Positions 25,423-39,659 of a stretch of 64,000 bases of DNA are shown here, in pieces. Source of the DNA: Diprion similis. Taxonomy: Eukaryota; Arthropoda; Insecta; Hymenoptera; Diprionidae. The stretch spans positions 1,488,001-1,552,000 of the forward strand of contig NC_060105.1 in NCBI RefSeq assembly GCF_021155765.1, in the 5' to 3' direction. Position 1 is the first letter of the stretch, and every line of letters starts with the position of its first letter. Made by a program: the position numbers and the translations under genes. The notes beneath the pieces are model-generated. The model saw only the letters and a program-made list of their open reading frames with translations, made no database searches and was not told the DNA's origin.

Positions 25423-26973
25423 TTCTTCTCCTAAGTCGTCTTCTTTTGGTATGCCTAGGTTACACCTACCGCCCGCCATGCCTTCTCTTTTCTCTTCTCT
25501 TCTCTTCTCTTCCTCTCCGCAGGAGACACGGCTTTGCCCCCCTTCCGTACCGTCGATCCACATGGCACCCAACCGAGCCTGTTTTCTCGCAGTCGGTGCC
25601 CGCTCTTCTCACTTTTCTCGACCACTGTCCTCCTCTTTCTATCTTTTCTATTCTCCAGAGACAGGATTTCACGGTATATATACCTTTATGCTGCCTCCGG
25701 TGCGATCCTTCGCTCGGTTCAAGATTTTTCCAAGTTCCAAATGATCTCGACGAAACTCTGTTGTACGACGGAAATATTCTTTTGGTAAAATTTCAACAGC
25801 TTCGTTTGACCCCCGAGAGTGCGATATAACGATATCAAAAACGATCACCCGGTATGTCTTGTGGGCCAGAGACGCAGACGGACAGACTCTCCGGGATCCC
25901 GCGCTCTGCTGCACTTACTTCTCTTCCACCACTGCAACGTGCAGCCAGTATTGTGTATACACCTACCTTTACCTGCGCCCTGCCTGCCTGCCTGCCTGCC
26001 TGCTTGCTTGCTTGCCTGCCTCTCTGCCTACCTGCCCGCTAACGAGGCTACCTGCTGCACTTCTTCTTATATTTGGAGGAGAGCGAGAGAGAAAGATTGC
26101 GGGGAGCGAGGCACAAGAGAGAGCTTGCCCAAGATCCCTTCTTCTTCTTCTGCTTCTTCCTCTTCTTCTTCTTCTTTTCGCCCCCGCAACACACCTTGCC
26201 ACTGGGGTGACGACGGTGAAGGTGACGCTGCTGGTGCTTCTGATGCTGCTGCTGCTGCTGCTGCACCTTCCTTTATAACTGGTTAAACAAATTTCTTTTG
26301 GTAAAATGCTTTTCCGAGAAAATTTCCGACAGGGCGAGTTTTACCCCCGGTCCCAACGTCTCGCCTTCGTTTCGGGGTTAGCGAGGTGTTATGACTCGCC
26401 TCGCCTACTCATTCCTAAACGTTTTTACTTGATTCATCAATGCGACAACATGCAGGTGTACAGCGCAGGGCGTAGATGTAGATATTATGCGCATTTGAAC
26501 CGACCGGTTCCGCCATACCTTCTCTTATCCGTTCAGCAATGTCAAGTGCTTGCCAGGGTTTTTCATCTTTTTAGAAATTACCGGCAAGACTGTAGGCAAA
26601 TTCGCAATTTACGATTGATAGAATGGAAATAGTACCGCGAAAATATTGTCGGGAGCTTTTCGGAGAAGAACATTGTACCAATGTAATACTTTTAATTGTT
26701 CAAACGGCGTGTATATTCTTTCTTTCTTTCTTCTGTCACTCAACACACGTGTTTGCCTAGGGTGTTTTTTCGTATACAGAAATTGTAAAAGATGATGACA
26801 TTGTAAGGTGTACACCTTGTACTACTGCACTTGTCGTTGCTTTGCATTATTCTTTATTTCTTTCTTGCGTTTGTTCGTACCTTCGTTCGTGTCTTCTCTC
26901 GTTCGTTTCATGGTATGGTCCATTATAAGTTGTACTTAGGAAACGCCTCGTTCAAACAATTTCACACGACCAA

Positions 26974-27008
<35 letters not shown>

Positions 27009-29818
27009 TTACTACTGCTTGTACGACACGAAGACTTGTCGTCAGGCCAATATTTACCATTCCGGCACTATAACGGGTTACCTACGTGCGTGCGTCTCAT
27101 TGCTCCATGTTGTCCTTTTCTTTTATCATCATTTACTATCGTCGTCTTATTAGGATTCTTCATTTTCGTTTTCTTTGCACAGATTTTGTTTCTCGGTATT
27201 GTCGTTTGTCGTTTCGTTATCTTGCGTTTATTTTTGTTGTTTTCTGTTCTCTCTTGTCTCGTTCTTTTCATGCTTGTAATTTACTTATATACATTATTAT
27301 GAATTGATCGTGCTGCAGGCTTGCGGCTTGAAGTAAAAACTTATTTCAAAGCATATTACAAAATTCAGGAATGATGCATAGGATTTGTGCATATATATAT
27401 ACGTTATCATTTTTATCTTCAAATATTGAATACCGTCTATTGAATGTATGAGTAATTTAAGGTGAAGAGAGAATGAGGTATACAAAGATCGAGTTCAACG
27501 AGTGCACGTTGAACCGAATAGGTTCCGAACGAATCAAGTATGTAGTCAAAAGGAATAAGAACGGGAAATCGAAAATGAGCTTAATCTCTTATTACTGAAT
27601 AGACGTTTATTCGTCGTCACGATGTTATATGTCCTGATATACCACAAAGTATAATAAACTCATCGTCATTAGTAGATGAAAATATATACTCTTTGCAGTG
27701 TAATCCGTGTGACGTTTCCGCGGATGAAATTGTTCACATGATTTGACTAAATGACAAGTTATATATTTTTTTTTTTCGTATCGTACCGTAATAATTGTAC
27801 TTCACACGTGATGGTGATAGAGCCTGTAAAACGAATAGGAATATCAAGGATTGTCGATCGTGCAAAGAGGACAGGCAGGATAATGGTGGGGTGAAACGAG
27901 ATAAAAATAAAAATAGAGATAACGGAAAAGGGAGGGAGGGAGGGATGAGGAGGACCGAGAAGCTAAGAACGGTTTCGGGGGCGCGAGGAATGAGAAAAGG
28001 AGAGAAGGAGCGAGAGGGCGTAGGGAACCACCACCACCATCACCATGACGGCAGCACTATCGCCACAAGCAGCGTCGTGGTCGGTCGGGATCGGGGAGCC
28101 GCGTCCGTTGAGCGAGGTTAGCAATCTGTGTAGTGTTTTACGACAACTATAAATATGGCCATAAAGCTCTTTGTTTAGAGCAGACCCAGTCTGTGCTCTG
28201 TGGGGCTTTCGAAACTGCGTGAGCTCTGCCCCCTCGATCCTCTCTTCGCTCTCTCGTTTCGTCTCTTCTTTCCTCCTCCTCCTCCTCCTCCTCCTCCTCC
28301 TCCTTCTCCTTCTCTCGTAGGGTTTGCTGCTCAAAGCCGTTTAGGTATGTAACTTGACGGTTCGGACGGACGGGCGAAACATCAGACTGTACAATTCGTC
28401 TCATCCTTCGTTTGGTTATTACACCTCCATCATTTTTTGGTCCAACTTTATCACCTTCTTTTCTACCTCTTTCAATTCTTATTCGCTACAAGAATCTATG
28501 GCATAAGATATATATATCGAAGTTGGAAAAATCGTCGTTTGAAACCTCTTCGCGAGACGACGACGACGGGGGAGGTCCGAGGTTGAAGAGAACAAATCGG
28601 GAGGATCCTCGGAACCCAAGAGAGCTCCAAGCTTGTAATGTTCTCTCTTCTCACCCACGGCCACGTCGTATACTTGTCCAGTTTTGTTTGACCACTCGCA
28701 ACACGTTCCTCGAAGCCTGTAGCCGTGGGTCGGTCGCACTCGGCGCTCGGTTCCGTAGAGTTTTTAATTAATTAAGTATTTCATTAATTAATTTGCCCAA
28801 ATTAATATTACAACCCTACATAAACCTAATGTAATATACATATATACCTAACGTATTGTATCCGCTAGCTGGCGGCTACCTTATACCGTATAATAATCAC
28901 TCGGAGGAAATAATTCACTGCCTACTAAACCGTGGTTGTTGTAATGTATTTTGAAAGAGGTTTCGAATTTTTCCTAAGAAATTATAATAACAATTCTCTC
29001 TCTCTCTCTCTCGAAGTTGTGTCTCGTGATTATTATTATTGTTGTTGTTGTTGTTCTCTTTCGTTATTTTTTGTTCTAACAATTTTTATTACAAATGTTG
29101 AAAATGAACTTACGCGCAGAAGAGAAATTATATACATCCAGACTGAAGTTTTTAACGCTATTGTAATGCTGTATCTTTTGTAAAAAGTCATTATTTTGCA
29201 ACGTTGTTGATATTTAGGATTACATGAAATTTAGTGTAAACGGTTAATAAAAATTCAGCAAACTCACGTTTTGGAATATTTAAATTCTTCGGTTATTATA
29301 AAGATACATAATAAGAATTTTTGTTTCAACGTTTCGATGCGTTAACGTTACAAACTAACTTCAGTCTCGTAAATGATTTTACACGATGCTACAGTAAAAA
29401 TTGTCATATATGTAAATGAAGATATTGCAGGATATAGAAAAAATTGGTAATTGTCTCTATATACTAATAGCAATAAAAATAATAATCATGACAATGACGG
29501 TAATCGAAAATTACACACGTGATGACGCGTATTAACCTCTGCCTTGTGCAGCGGTGTACGGAATTGGGAAAGCGGGGGAGGGTTGCTCTTATCGACCATG
29601 CGGGGATTAACATAACATAACAAGCTGCGATAGTATCTCTTTTATATGCGGAGATACATATACGCACACGTATATAGTATGTATATGGATATGTATATAC
29701 CTCATGTGCACAGGTTATGTACTGGATATGCCATAGAGAATTCCAGGAACGACAAGTGAAACGGATCATGTCGCGCTTCGTTTGTACGTACATAGGGTTT
29801 TACATCCATCTTTCTTTG

Positions 29819-29859
<41 letters not shown>

Positions 29860-32249
29860 TTTTTTCTTCTTTTCTCTATTAATCTCATATTTTTCTTTCA
29901 CACAAATTTTCTTGTTCTACGACACGTTTTTATCACTTATACATTATTACACGGTTGCATGTCGCGTTTACGCTTCTATTTTTTTTTTTTTTTTTTTTTT
30001 TTCTCCTCCTGTTCATCTTCTCCCACTACTTTTCCCTTTTCCTACCGTATCTTTCAAGTGTCTCTTTCGTTTCGATCCTCTTCTGCTGCTCATGGTGTCA
30101 CTGAGCACGTGTGTAACACGGTAGACCATCGTAAATACCGACGTCGAAGAAGACGAAGAAGACACGCCGCCAGTCTCGTCCTTGGTTCTCTCTCGTTTTA
30201 ACTTCTCCTTTTTATTCTTCTTCTTCTTCTTCTTCTTCTTCGTCGATGTGTCGTTACTGGTTGGTTGGAAACATTCGAGTCTTCGCGTGGCGGTATGCAT
30301 GAATTGAAATTGCTTCGTTAAGTCACCCGCGCATGGAATCCTCTCACTTCTTTCCTCTCTTTGACGTTCTACGTATCTACACGCGGGCTTCGCGTATATA
30401 TTACACGTATAGGAGAAGAGAAAATTTTATCGGAAATTTTTGTTTTCTTTTCCCACACTCTTCTTTTTGCTTTATTTAATATATATATATTTATACCGAG
30501 GTGACATTCTACCAAACGTAAAAGTCGTTACATTGTTACGAAGCTGAGAAAAGAAGAAGGAAATCATCGATGAAGAATCCATAACGTTTTATACCCGTTA
30601 GATGTATTTTATTTTAATTTTTTTTTACTAAATTTTATCTTTTATATATAGAATCATGCGTAAGAAGTAAGAAAAGTGTCGAGAAGTTGCTGAATTATTG
30701 TTCATCTTATTATTATTTTCTCTTCGTCCTTTTCGTGTAAAAGAAAAGCTGGCGATAATAACTCAGCCCTATAATTAGTCAGCGGCAAAAATTTAATCCA
30801 TTATTTCTGATTCCTCTTCGCAGTAAGATTATTATTATTATGATCATTATACCTCTTCTCGCAGCGTTTGTGTTTGCGTACGTAGATTGAATACGTATAC
30901 GTATGCGATATAATGGGCAATATAACGAGAGACGAGAGAAGAAGAGGGAGTTCAAGTAGTCCAATTGATCTCGTTGAAGAAAAAAAAAAAAAGAAAAGGA
31001 AGAGGAAAGACACCGCATTGAGGAGGTGCTGAAATTCTTCTTTTCCTTCTTCTTTCCACCTCATCCACTTTCATCATCGGGAGGCTAAAGCAGCCGAGGA
31101 ACGGCGAGAGATGAGCGTTGGGCGGTGGGGGGGGGGGGGGGGGCTTGCAGGCTTCGCTGAAATGCAGGAGGAATTCGCCGCTAATCTTATCGGGCGAGAG
31201 AAAGTGAGAAAATGAGAAAGAGCGAATGAGAATCGACGCGTTTGAACGAGGTGGAATTTAAACGCCTGTGCAGTCATACTTTGGAGGTCCACCAAGAACT
31301 CGTGGTTTTTTACGTCTACGTAACGATCGTTGCATACTTTGCCGATCATTTTATTTTCTCTGAAATCCATTTCGGACCCGAAATTTTAACTCAACATAAT
31401 ATTGAGATTTTATATTAATTATAAAATTAAAAAGTTACTAGACAATAATGTTGATGATTTTTTTGCGGGTACGGTAAGTGCAGTATAAGGTATACGTAAC
31501 ACCATCGTTTTCCAGTTCATTGACCAACTTTGTGCCGGAACTCATGACACTTGTGTCTCGTGATAAAGTTTCACATGTACATATATATATACATATTACG
31601 AATAAAAATAAGCAAAAAAGAAAAAAACTTGAAGATAGAATGAAAATAGATATTTATCGGCAAGTGTTACCGTTTTCGCCACTTACATTAATCACTCTGT
31701 GTACGTCTCACTCACTCATTCACTCACTCGCTCACGCACTCACTCGATCACTCGCGACGCGTTGACTGGTTGCTTCACTCCTTCGATACGATGACGTCAC
31801 TTATAACTTACTACCTGCCTACCCACCTATACCGGACTTATACAGTGCAGCGCTATGCACGCATGGATGGATATATATATATATATATATATATGTGTGT
31901 ATATATATAAACTACTGTATATTATGTGTGTGTGCGTGTCCATACCGCGTTATAAATGCACGAAAGTTTTTTATGCTTTTAAAAGTGTGTTTCGTTCTAT
32001 ACGTGTCATAAATTCTGCTGGTTTTACTACAGCCTCTGCAGCAGAGAGGTTATGACAAGGCGAGAGAGAACGGTGCAGAGAGGGAAAAAAAAAAAAAAAA
32101 AGAAAACAGTGAGAAACTTGTTCACACTGCGATTAAGTATACACGCGTGGAATGAAAATCAAAAGTTATAATGCAACGATACATCGGATAAAAAATATCT
32201 CGCTGCATCTGATATACGTATTAAAATTCATTCCAGTAAAAGAGAACAA

Positions 32250-32285
<36 letters not shown>

Positions 32286-32616
32286 AGAAAGAAATAATTG
32301 AAAATAAAAATCGTCAGGCATGCGTGAAGTATGATATGCTTGAATACCGACTGGAGCTTGAACTCGATACTCTCTACCGAGTCTCTTTATTCTTAATATT
32401 TTCGCGATTTTCTCAAATCGTTTCTATATCGGTGCGTATTTGCATCTTTGCTGGGGGTCCCCTGGGACCGCATGGATTTTCGAACGAAGTTGAAAGAGCA
32501 ATAGAAGAAGAAGAAGAAGAAGAAGAAGAAGTGGTAGTAGTAGTAGTAGTCGGGGGATCCGGCGCGCAAGCAAGGCCTCTGCGCTTTCTTCCTTCGCGGC
32601 GTTGCCGTAACGTCGG

Positions 32617-32661
<45 letters not shown>

Positions 32662-33115
32662 AAGCGTCGCGTGTGTCTCGCGAGGGAGCGAGCGGAGCGA
32701 GCGAAGAGAGAAGGTCGGGCGAACCGGCATCCGCGCCAACAACCGTCTAGCCTATAACCAACGACGACGGCGACGACGACGACGCGTCGCTGCAGTTACA
32801 CGCGGCCAGGCAACCACCATACCATACCATGCCATACCATGCCATACCATCCCACTACCGGCGAGATACGAGCCCAAGAATTGCGTCCATTCCGTCCCTC
32901 TGCTTCTGCCTCCCCCCCCCCCCCTTCTTCTTTCATGCTCTCCCTTTTCCGTCCTCCGTCTCTCGGACTTGGACTTGGACTTGGACTTGTTGTCGCGGTG
33001 AACCGAGGCTGCCTTTTCTTGTTCTCTTCACCTTCTTATTCTTATAGTCTTACTCTTACTCTTCTCACTTTCTATCGGGTTGCGAAAAGTGTGGCGATAA
33101 GGAGTTTCGTTGGTT

Positions 33116-33151
<36 letters not shown>

Positions 33152-33986
33152 ATATAATATACTAAATTGCTCGAGAAATAGGGCACACGTAATTGCACTC
33201 GTTTGTAATGATGTGGAACTGATCGGATAACCTTCGTTTTTCAGTAACACACCATCCAGATTTTTGTTTGTATACTCATATTCTCTCTGAATATTTTTGA
33301 ATTCTGAAGATCGGAAGAATAGAAATTCCTATGTAAAGAGAATCGTGCGATCGTTTATCCGCCACACCGTAATCATGGTCAACTATTTAAATTTACAGTT
33401 TCTTCAGTTTTCTTTATTTTTCAATTTTACGCTATTATAAGGAGGTTGTTTAAAAGTATGAATAGTCGATCACGGCGAACGGTCCTCCTCCCCTTCAAAT
33501 GTCTACTTGAAATACTGCAACGATCATTTTCACCAACTACAGCCATCATCATCATCATCATCATAATAATCATCGGTTGGCTCCAAATTCAACATCAGAA
33601 TAAAGTTCGTAACGTTACTAGGTATAAAAAAAAAAAAATCGATACTTCGGATCCTCAAGAATTTTTGAAATTTAGTAAACGATGCTATAAACAAAACGAA
33701 ACATTCTCTTCTTGAAGAAAAAAAAAAAAAAAAAAAAAAAACCGACTATTCTTCAAATTCATTCTTCTAATATTGATCAATAATGATTTTTCTCTCTCTA
33801 ACATTTCGTTACGTTAACCTTACTAGAACTTGGGCCTCATAATATTCAACCAGGTATCCTTTTGCTATCTGTTCATCCACCTACCCTCTGTAAATTATTT
33901 ACATCTGGACCTCTCTCTTCGTATACTGTAGTAACGCATCGGTATTCTCTCTCTCTCTTTCTCTCCCGCGCCTCGAGAGTCGCGAC

Positions 33987-34041
<55 letters not shown>

Positions 34042-37000
34042 CACCCATTGTCCGTAGTCTTGGGGGCTTCTCTTGTTACGGCATACGAGCCTCGGCCGAG
34101 ACTCAGGATCGGCTTCTCCGCCTCCGCCGCCTCCTTTCCCGACTCTCGCCTCTCGGAGAGACGATGTCTGGTTGCCTGCACATCGACTCTCTCCTTATTC
34201 TCATTCTCATTCTCATTCTCATTCTATGCGAAAGTCTCTTTCCAACACTATAGTTTGTTCGTTTAGTTTTCTTCTTACAAACATGCGGCGGCGGGTTTGG
34301 ATTTTCTAAGGATATCCAAAGAACGCTGGAGTTAAATCGGATCTCTGTGCATTGTAAAAAAACGATGGTCAAATTCTCGTCTGCCTAAAATTACAAATGT
34401 TGCACAAGTGTCGATTGAACATCGCTGGTTCACTTCTTACTACATATACAATACACAACTATATGCACTTTGGTGTGGCTAATCTCACGCATTGTTACCA
34501 CAGTAGTTTGTTTTAAAATCCGCACTGTCGTATAATTGATTCAAATTTTCCTTGATGAAAAAAAGGAAGAAAAATAAATTAGAAAAGAAAAAAAAAAAAA
34601 AAAAAAACAACCATATAAAAACCAATTGTTTATACGTATTGAACTAAAAATTTTCGTCATTTTCATCAAGGATATTCAATTCTGATTCTAAAATAAATTT
34701 TTCTTCTCTCAGAAATATTCTGTCGTCTATTCAGAGTTAGGAATTTTTCTTTATTACTTTTTTTGGTCATGGATAATCCTCCGAAAGACAGAGAAGAGGT
34801 TAAACTTACAGCAAATATATACTGTAGCTCTTGAAAACCGTGAGCAGAATTTCTGTTTTTCATACTCATCCCCCCCCCCCCCCCCCCCCCCCCCCCCCAC
34901 CTTTTTTGCCCCTTCTCAAGAGCAGGGCAATAGCTGTCAAGCACGCTGTGTGTGTGTGTGTCAGTGAACTTTGAACCGCTGTTCACCTGTTATACCATGT
35001 AACCAGCTCATGTCTATAACCTGATCCGGCAGCGTTTTTTTTTTTGCATTCGTTTCAGATATTTTTATTTTTTCTGTTCGGTGACGCGCAACCCGCGATT
35101 CTTTTAATTACAGGACGCAGGGTGATTATTGTTGATCTTTCTAAACTCGATGATTCGATATTGATATTTGAAATTTGATGATCACTTTTTTTTTATCTCT
35201 TGGTACATATTCTTTTATTAATATATAAAGAAACTATTGTTTGAAAAAATTATGGCACATAGGTATAAGTGTAAATTATTCGATTTGACATCTTCTCTGA
35301 TTCTTTCGTCTTGGTCGTTGTCCACTCCTTCAGGATAGTAAAAAAAGAATTTTTCAACTCATTTCCGAAGGGATCCGGACGTGGTGTAGGTACCTGTGGT
35401 GACCCGGAAGACAATGCGAAAGGACGGTCCGATCGAATCCATTTCTTCTTACCAGGATCGTAAAAACGAGACTAATTTCATTGTTACCGTATCAAGCTAT
35501 AAACACACACATATGTATATATGTATACATATAGCTAGAAAAGCTGACGATGAGAAAAAAATATCCTTTTCTTATTTTTCTAGCGCTACCTATCACAGAT
35601 ACGAGTATTTTATACCATTTAATATTGTAACAGAAGAGATTGAATAAACTTTGGAAACAAAGAGGAAAAATTAGCAAATCAGTAAAGTTTATGGAATTTA
35701 TAGAAAACATAATAAGTTGGTTGTAATAATATACTTATATTTATCAAGTCAGGTTAGATCGTGAAATTTCTTGTTAAAATTTCAATCTTTGTTCACCAGC
35801 TTCCCTTGACCCAATTGAAGAATCGTTACCTCATCTCCTATCTTCAATCCCGTGATGTCGTTTTTCTTTGTTTCTTTATATTGGTTGTTTTTTCGTATTG
35901 CTTTTTTCTTTTCCTCACGAAAAGTGGTTCCTCCTCATTCCTTGGGACGGCCCTGCTGCACCGCTTCGGCAGGTATACTTATATATAGGCAATCGCCATA
36001 TATTCGTGCAGCATTATACCTGTGAGATGGGCTTGAGAACCTCGGGGTCTTCTCCCTCCCTCCCTCCCTCTCTTCCTCCCTTTCTCCCTCCTTCGCACTG
36101 CTAAACCCGACGTAGGATGCTGCAGGTTGGCTGAAGGCGACGGTGGTGGTGGGTTGATGGACCAGAGCTAATCTAAAAATCACCGGAACTTCACAATTAT
36201 AGTAATTTACCAGCCGACAACAAGGTGTACACACTAGCTTGTCCATTATAGCCTTAACGCCCTGCCCTTCTTCTTCTTCTTCTTCTTCTTCTTCTTCCTC
36301 CTCCTCCTCCCCCTCCTTCTTATTCGACTCGTCGTCAGCTCTCTGATTGCACTCCTTTGCCAAAATTTATTACGAGAACCAGATTCCTCCCCCTTAAGCG
36401 TAGGTATATTGTTACACGTATAACGCATTGCCGATTCGTGTGTATTTTTGTACGTACAACAGTTTGCACATTTTACATGATCCTTGTTATAAATTTTTTG
36501 GAATGGTGCTTTATTTTTTTTTTGAGGATGAAGTAAATGCTCTTATTCGTTTGTACGTGTTAAATATTGTACGGAAATTGAATCTCTAGTCAATATTCTG
36601 ACGAAACTTTTTCGCGAAGTACTATACTTTGCTGCGGAGTTGAAACGCGTCAACGTTTTGTTGAATTTTTTTTTTCATCCCGTATCTTGATCACATTTTT
36701 TACTAAGTGTAAAAAATTTCATACTTCGAAGCGGTTATTGCCTTCGAAAATAATAAGAAAGGGGTTTTATATGTTACCGATTTTCGTGAAAAATTGCATC
36801 GAAGATTAGGAGAAGAAGAAGAAGAAGAAGAAATCGATGGACTTGAAACTAGCGAATTATAACGTAAAAACTACTCGAACTGTAAAACCGTCGACGCGAT
36901 ACTTGTCTCGAAAATTCAACCCTTTGTGCGGTGGAAAAAGGAAAAAAAAAAGAATCTGTTAGAACCACACATAGAAATACAGGCGAGAAATAGAGAGAGA

Positions 37001-38519
37001 GAAAGAGAGAAATGTATATATATATCTATTATTACCATCCGAGTATTATTCCAACAAGACGGAGAAGTAAACAAACTCAGAGGAGAGCAAAGCTCAAAGT
37101 TTGTGTTTGCAGTTGTGCGCTGCTTGCTGTCCGCCCGATGTGCAGGTGGGGGGCTTTCCTTCGGGGGTTGCCGCGTATTACAGTCGGGTCGACGTCGACG
37201 AGGATGATGCCAAGGGCCCAGGGAACGTTGACGGCGCGAAGGGCGCGATTGGTGAGGGGCGCGGGGGGGGGGGGGGGGGAGGCTGTTTACACCCACGCGA
37301 TACACATGCAGACCGTGCAGGTCGCCTTCGCTTATATTATACTCATCGAGGAGTCGTCGTCGGAGGAGGAGGAGGAGAACTTCGGAGGGTGTTTCAGAGG
37401 GCTGCAGTAAGGAGACGGAAACTTTAGCCGTTTAGAATATGGGGGTGCGGGACGAAACGAGAAAAAGAGAGAGACTGAGAGTATAAATAGAAACCTAGGC
37501 GCATTTTATATTGAATTCCATATGTACACGATATCTATTTTATACCTATACGCTGGGTATTGATATTATTTAGGTATATATGTATATTAGGGTGGTTCGA
37601 TATTTTTTAACTTTTTTTTTTTCTTTTTTTTTTTTATTAACATACCACTCGTGGTCCAATTAATCGTTCATCAATCAACAGCAAACTACGCCAAACAATT
37701 TCGCAAATTTTTTGAGTGGCACCTTAAGAAAAACAAAAGTTGAATATGAAACATCCCAATGTGTATATATAGGTATGCATGTACGAAGCGCTTAAAGATG
37801 GCGCGAAAATAACTATTTCGAATCGGAGATGCGGCGAAGCGACTGGCGAAATTCTCCGCTTGGTGAGCGAGTTGGTGCGAATGAGAGGAAAAAATAATGC
37901 AGAGAGAGAGAAAAAGAGAGAGAGAAGAGAGCTCTGGGAGGGAGGGAGGGAGAAGGAAATTCGCGAGACGATATCCATTCAACGGTCTTATGGGCTTAGC
38001 CGCGACGACGGCAGAGTTATACAAGCCAAGAATTTTGCTGCGAGGGTTGAAATAGATATTTTAGGGTAAGTTATGTTTGCGTGGGTAAAGCTTATACATG
38101 TATAGCTATGATATATATATATATATATCGCTGATCGGTGGGAGAAAGTATTTTAAGGAAATGAGCGAATGAGATGAGAGTGGAATAGTATATATTGATT
38201 GAAATTTATAAGGGAGGCAAAGAAGATACAGTGAAAGATGATTATCACATATTATATAACCGAGGAAATATATAACAGTTTTTACTTTATTTTATCGGTT
38301 AATATTTTTACGATTTGTTTTTTTTTGAAGAGTTTGTTTTTAAATTTTTATTTTTGTATTTATTTATTTTAATTTTTAATTTTTGCCTTTTATTCATCTT
38401 TTTTAACGACCGCGATTCTCGATGATTTTTGCATTTGATCTTCGCAACTTGTGAGGAAGCTTTCAGGTTCTTTGCTCGGAAAATCGCTCACGTTGTTTCG
38501 CAGTTTATTAAACTCTCGT

Positions 38520-38556
<37 letters not shown>

Positions 38557-38916
38557 AAATATGTATTGCAATAAAAAACTGATGTGTTTCGTTGAAATGC
38601 GAAAAGGAGAACCGGCGACGATTAAGAAACTGAACGTAGATATAAAGCGGCTGTACTAAAGTAAAGGGGAAGAGAACGGCAAGGGGGGGGGGGTGGAGAA
38701 GGGAAGGAGGGGAAAACGCCGCGTGCCGGACTCGACATCGCATCGCATCGTCGCGTTGAAATCCTAATTGGCTGACAATGAGACGAGGCTTGGCATGGAT
38801 AGACATACCCGCGTATATCTATAATGCGCATTGGTATATACGATTTTCAATGTATTTAGAACCAAGTGAGGAATAACGAGATCGTCGTCCCCGGTGGGTA
38901 TACGAGAATCGGAGTA

Positions 38917-38949
<33 letters not shown>

Positions 38950-39626
38950 GACGTTTTCGAGATGTTGTTGTTTAGAATTGCGAAAATATATTTTTGGTAA
39001 CGGTGCAGGCCAGAAAATTGCGAAATGATTTTTTTTTTTTTTTTTTTCTATCACTCTCTTAAGTACGGAAATTTCAGTAAGGATATACAATCTGTGAAAT
39101 GAACTTGCGAATATGTCTATAAATAAAAAGCGTCGATGATTGAATAAAATTTTTACAGATTTCTCATTGCATATCGATAAAATAATAATAAAAAGTTAAA
39201 ATACTTTTTTTTAATTTTTCTTTGGTGAATAATAATTACAGAAAAGTTGAGAGAAACTTGGAGAGCTAACTCGGGGCGAAATGTTATTTATTAGAGATAT
39301 ACTTTATGGGCACTCGTTCTTTCTTCACCTGCTTTGAAACGAATAAAAGGGTTGAGATAATTATCTTTTTCACCGTCATTATACACCTTGCGCTTCGATA
39401 CCTGCACCTCGTGTTATTATACAATCATGGTTGGCAGAACCTTGCGGACCGGATGCATTACCCAGTTCAACGAAACACTGGGCTTATATAGGTAATAAAA
39501 ATCCTTGCTGTGCAAAAACGGTACGCTGAGAACGTGATTTCTATGGTTAGTTTCTGAAATGTAACGTAGTCTTGCGCTGTTCTTTGCTTCAATTTATACT
39601 CTTCGTAAAAAAAAAAAAAAAAGGAA

Positions 39627-39659
<33 letters not shown>

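Noticed and set aside
25390..26037. Regular short repeats that could suggest a CRISPR-like array
   Set aside because: They are contiguous microsatellites without unique spacers, in a eukaryotic intron.
32279..33001. A 240-codon plus-strand open frame
   Set aside because: Made of AAG, GTA, TC, CGA and CCATA repeats (poly-Glu, poly-Val, Ser-Leu); starts straight after a poly(A) tract; no conserved sequence.
37184..37251. Exon-like segment between ATTACAG and GATTG|GTGAGG, considered as a pan cassette exon
   Set aside because: It is 68 nt, so inclusion between exons 2 and 3 would shift the frame, and the upstream pyrimidine tract is poor. A non-coding exon remains possible.
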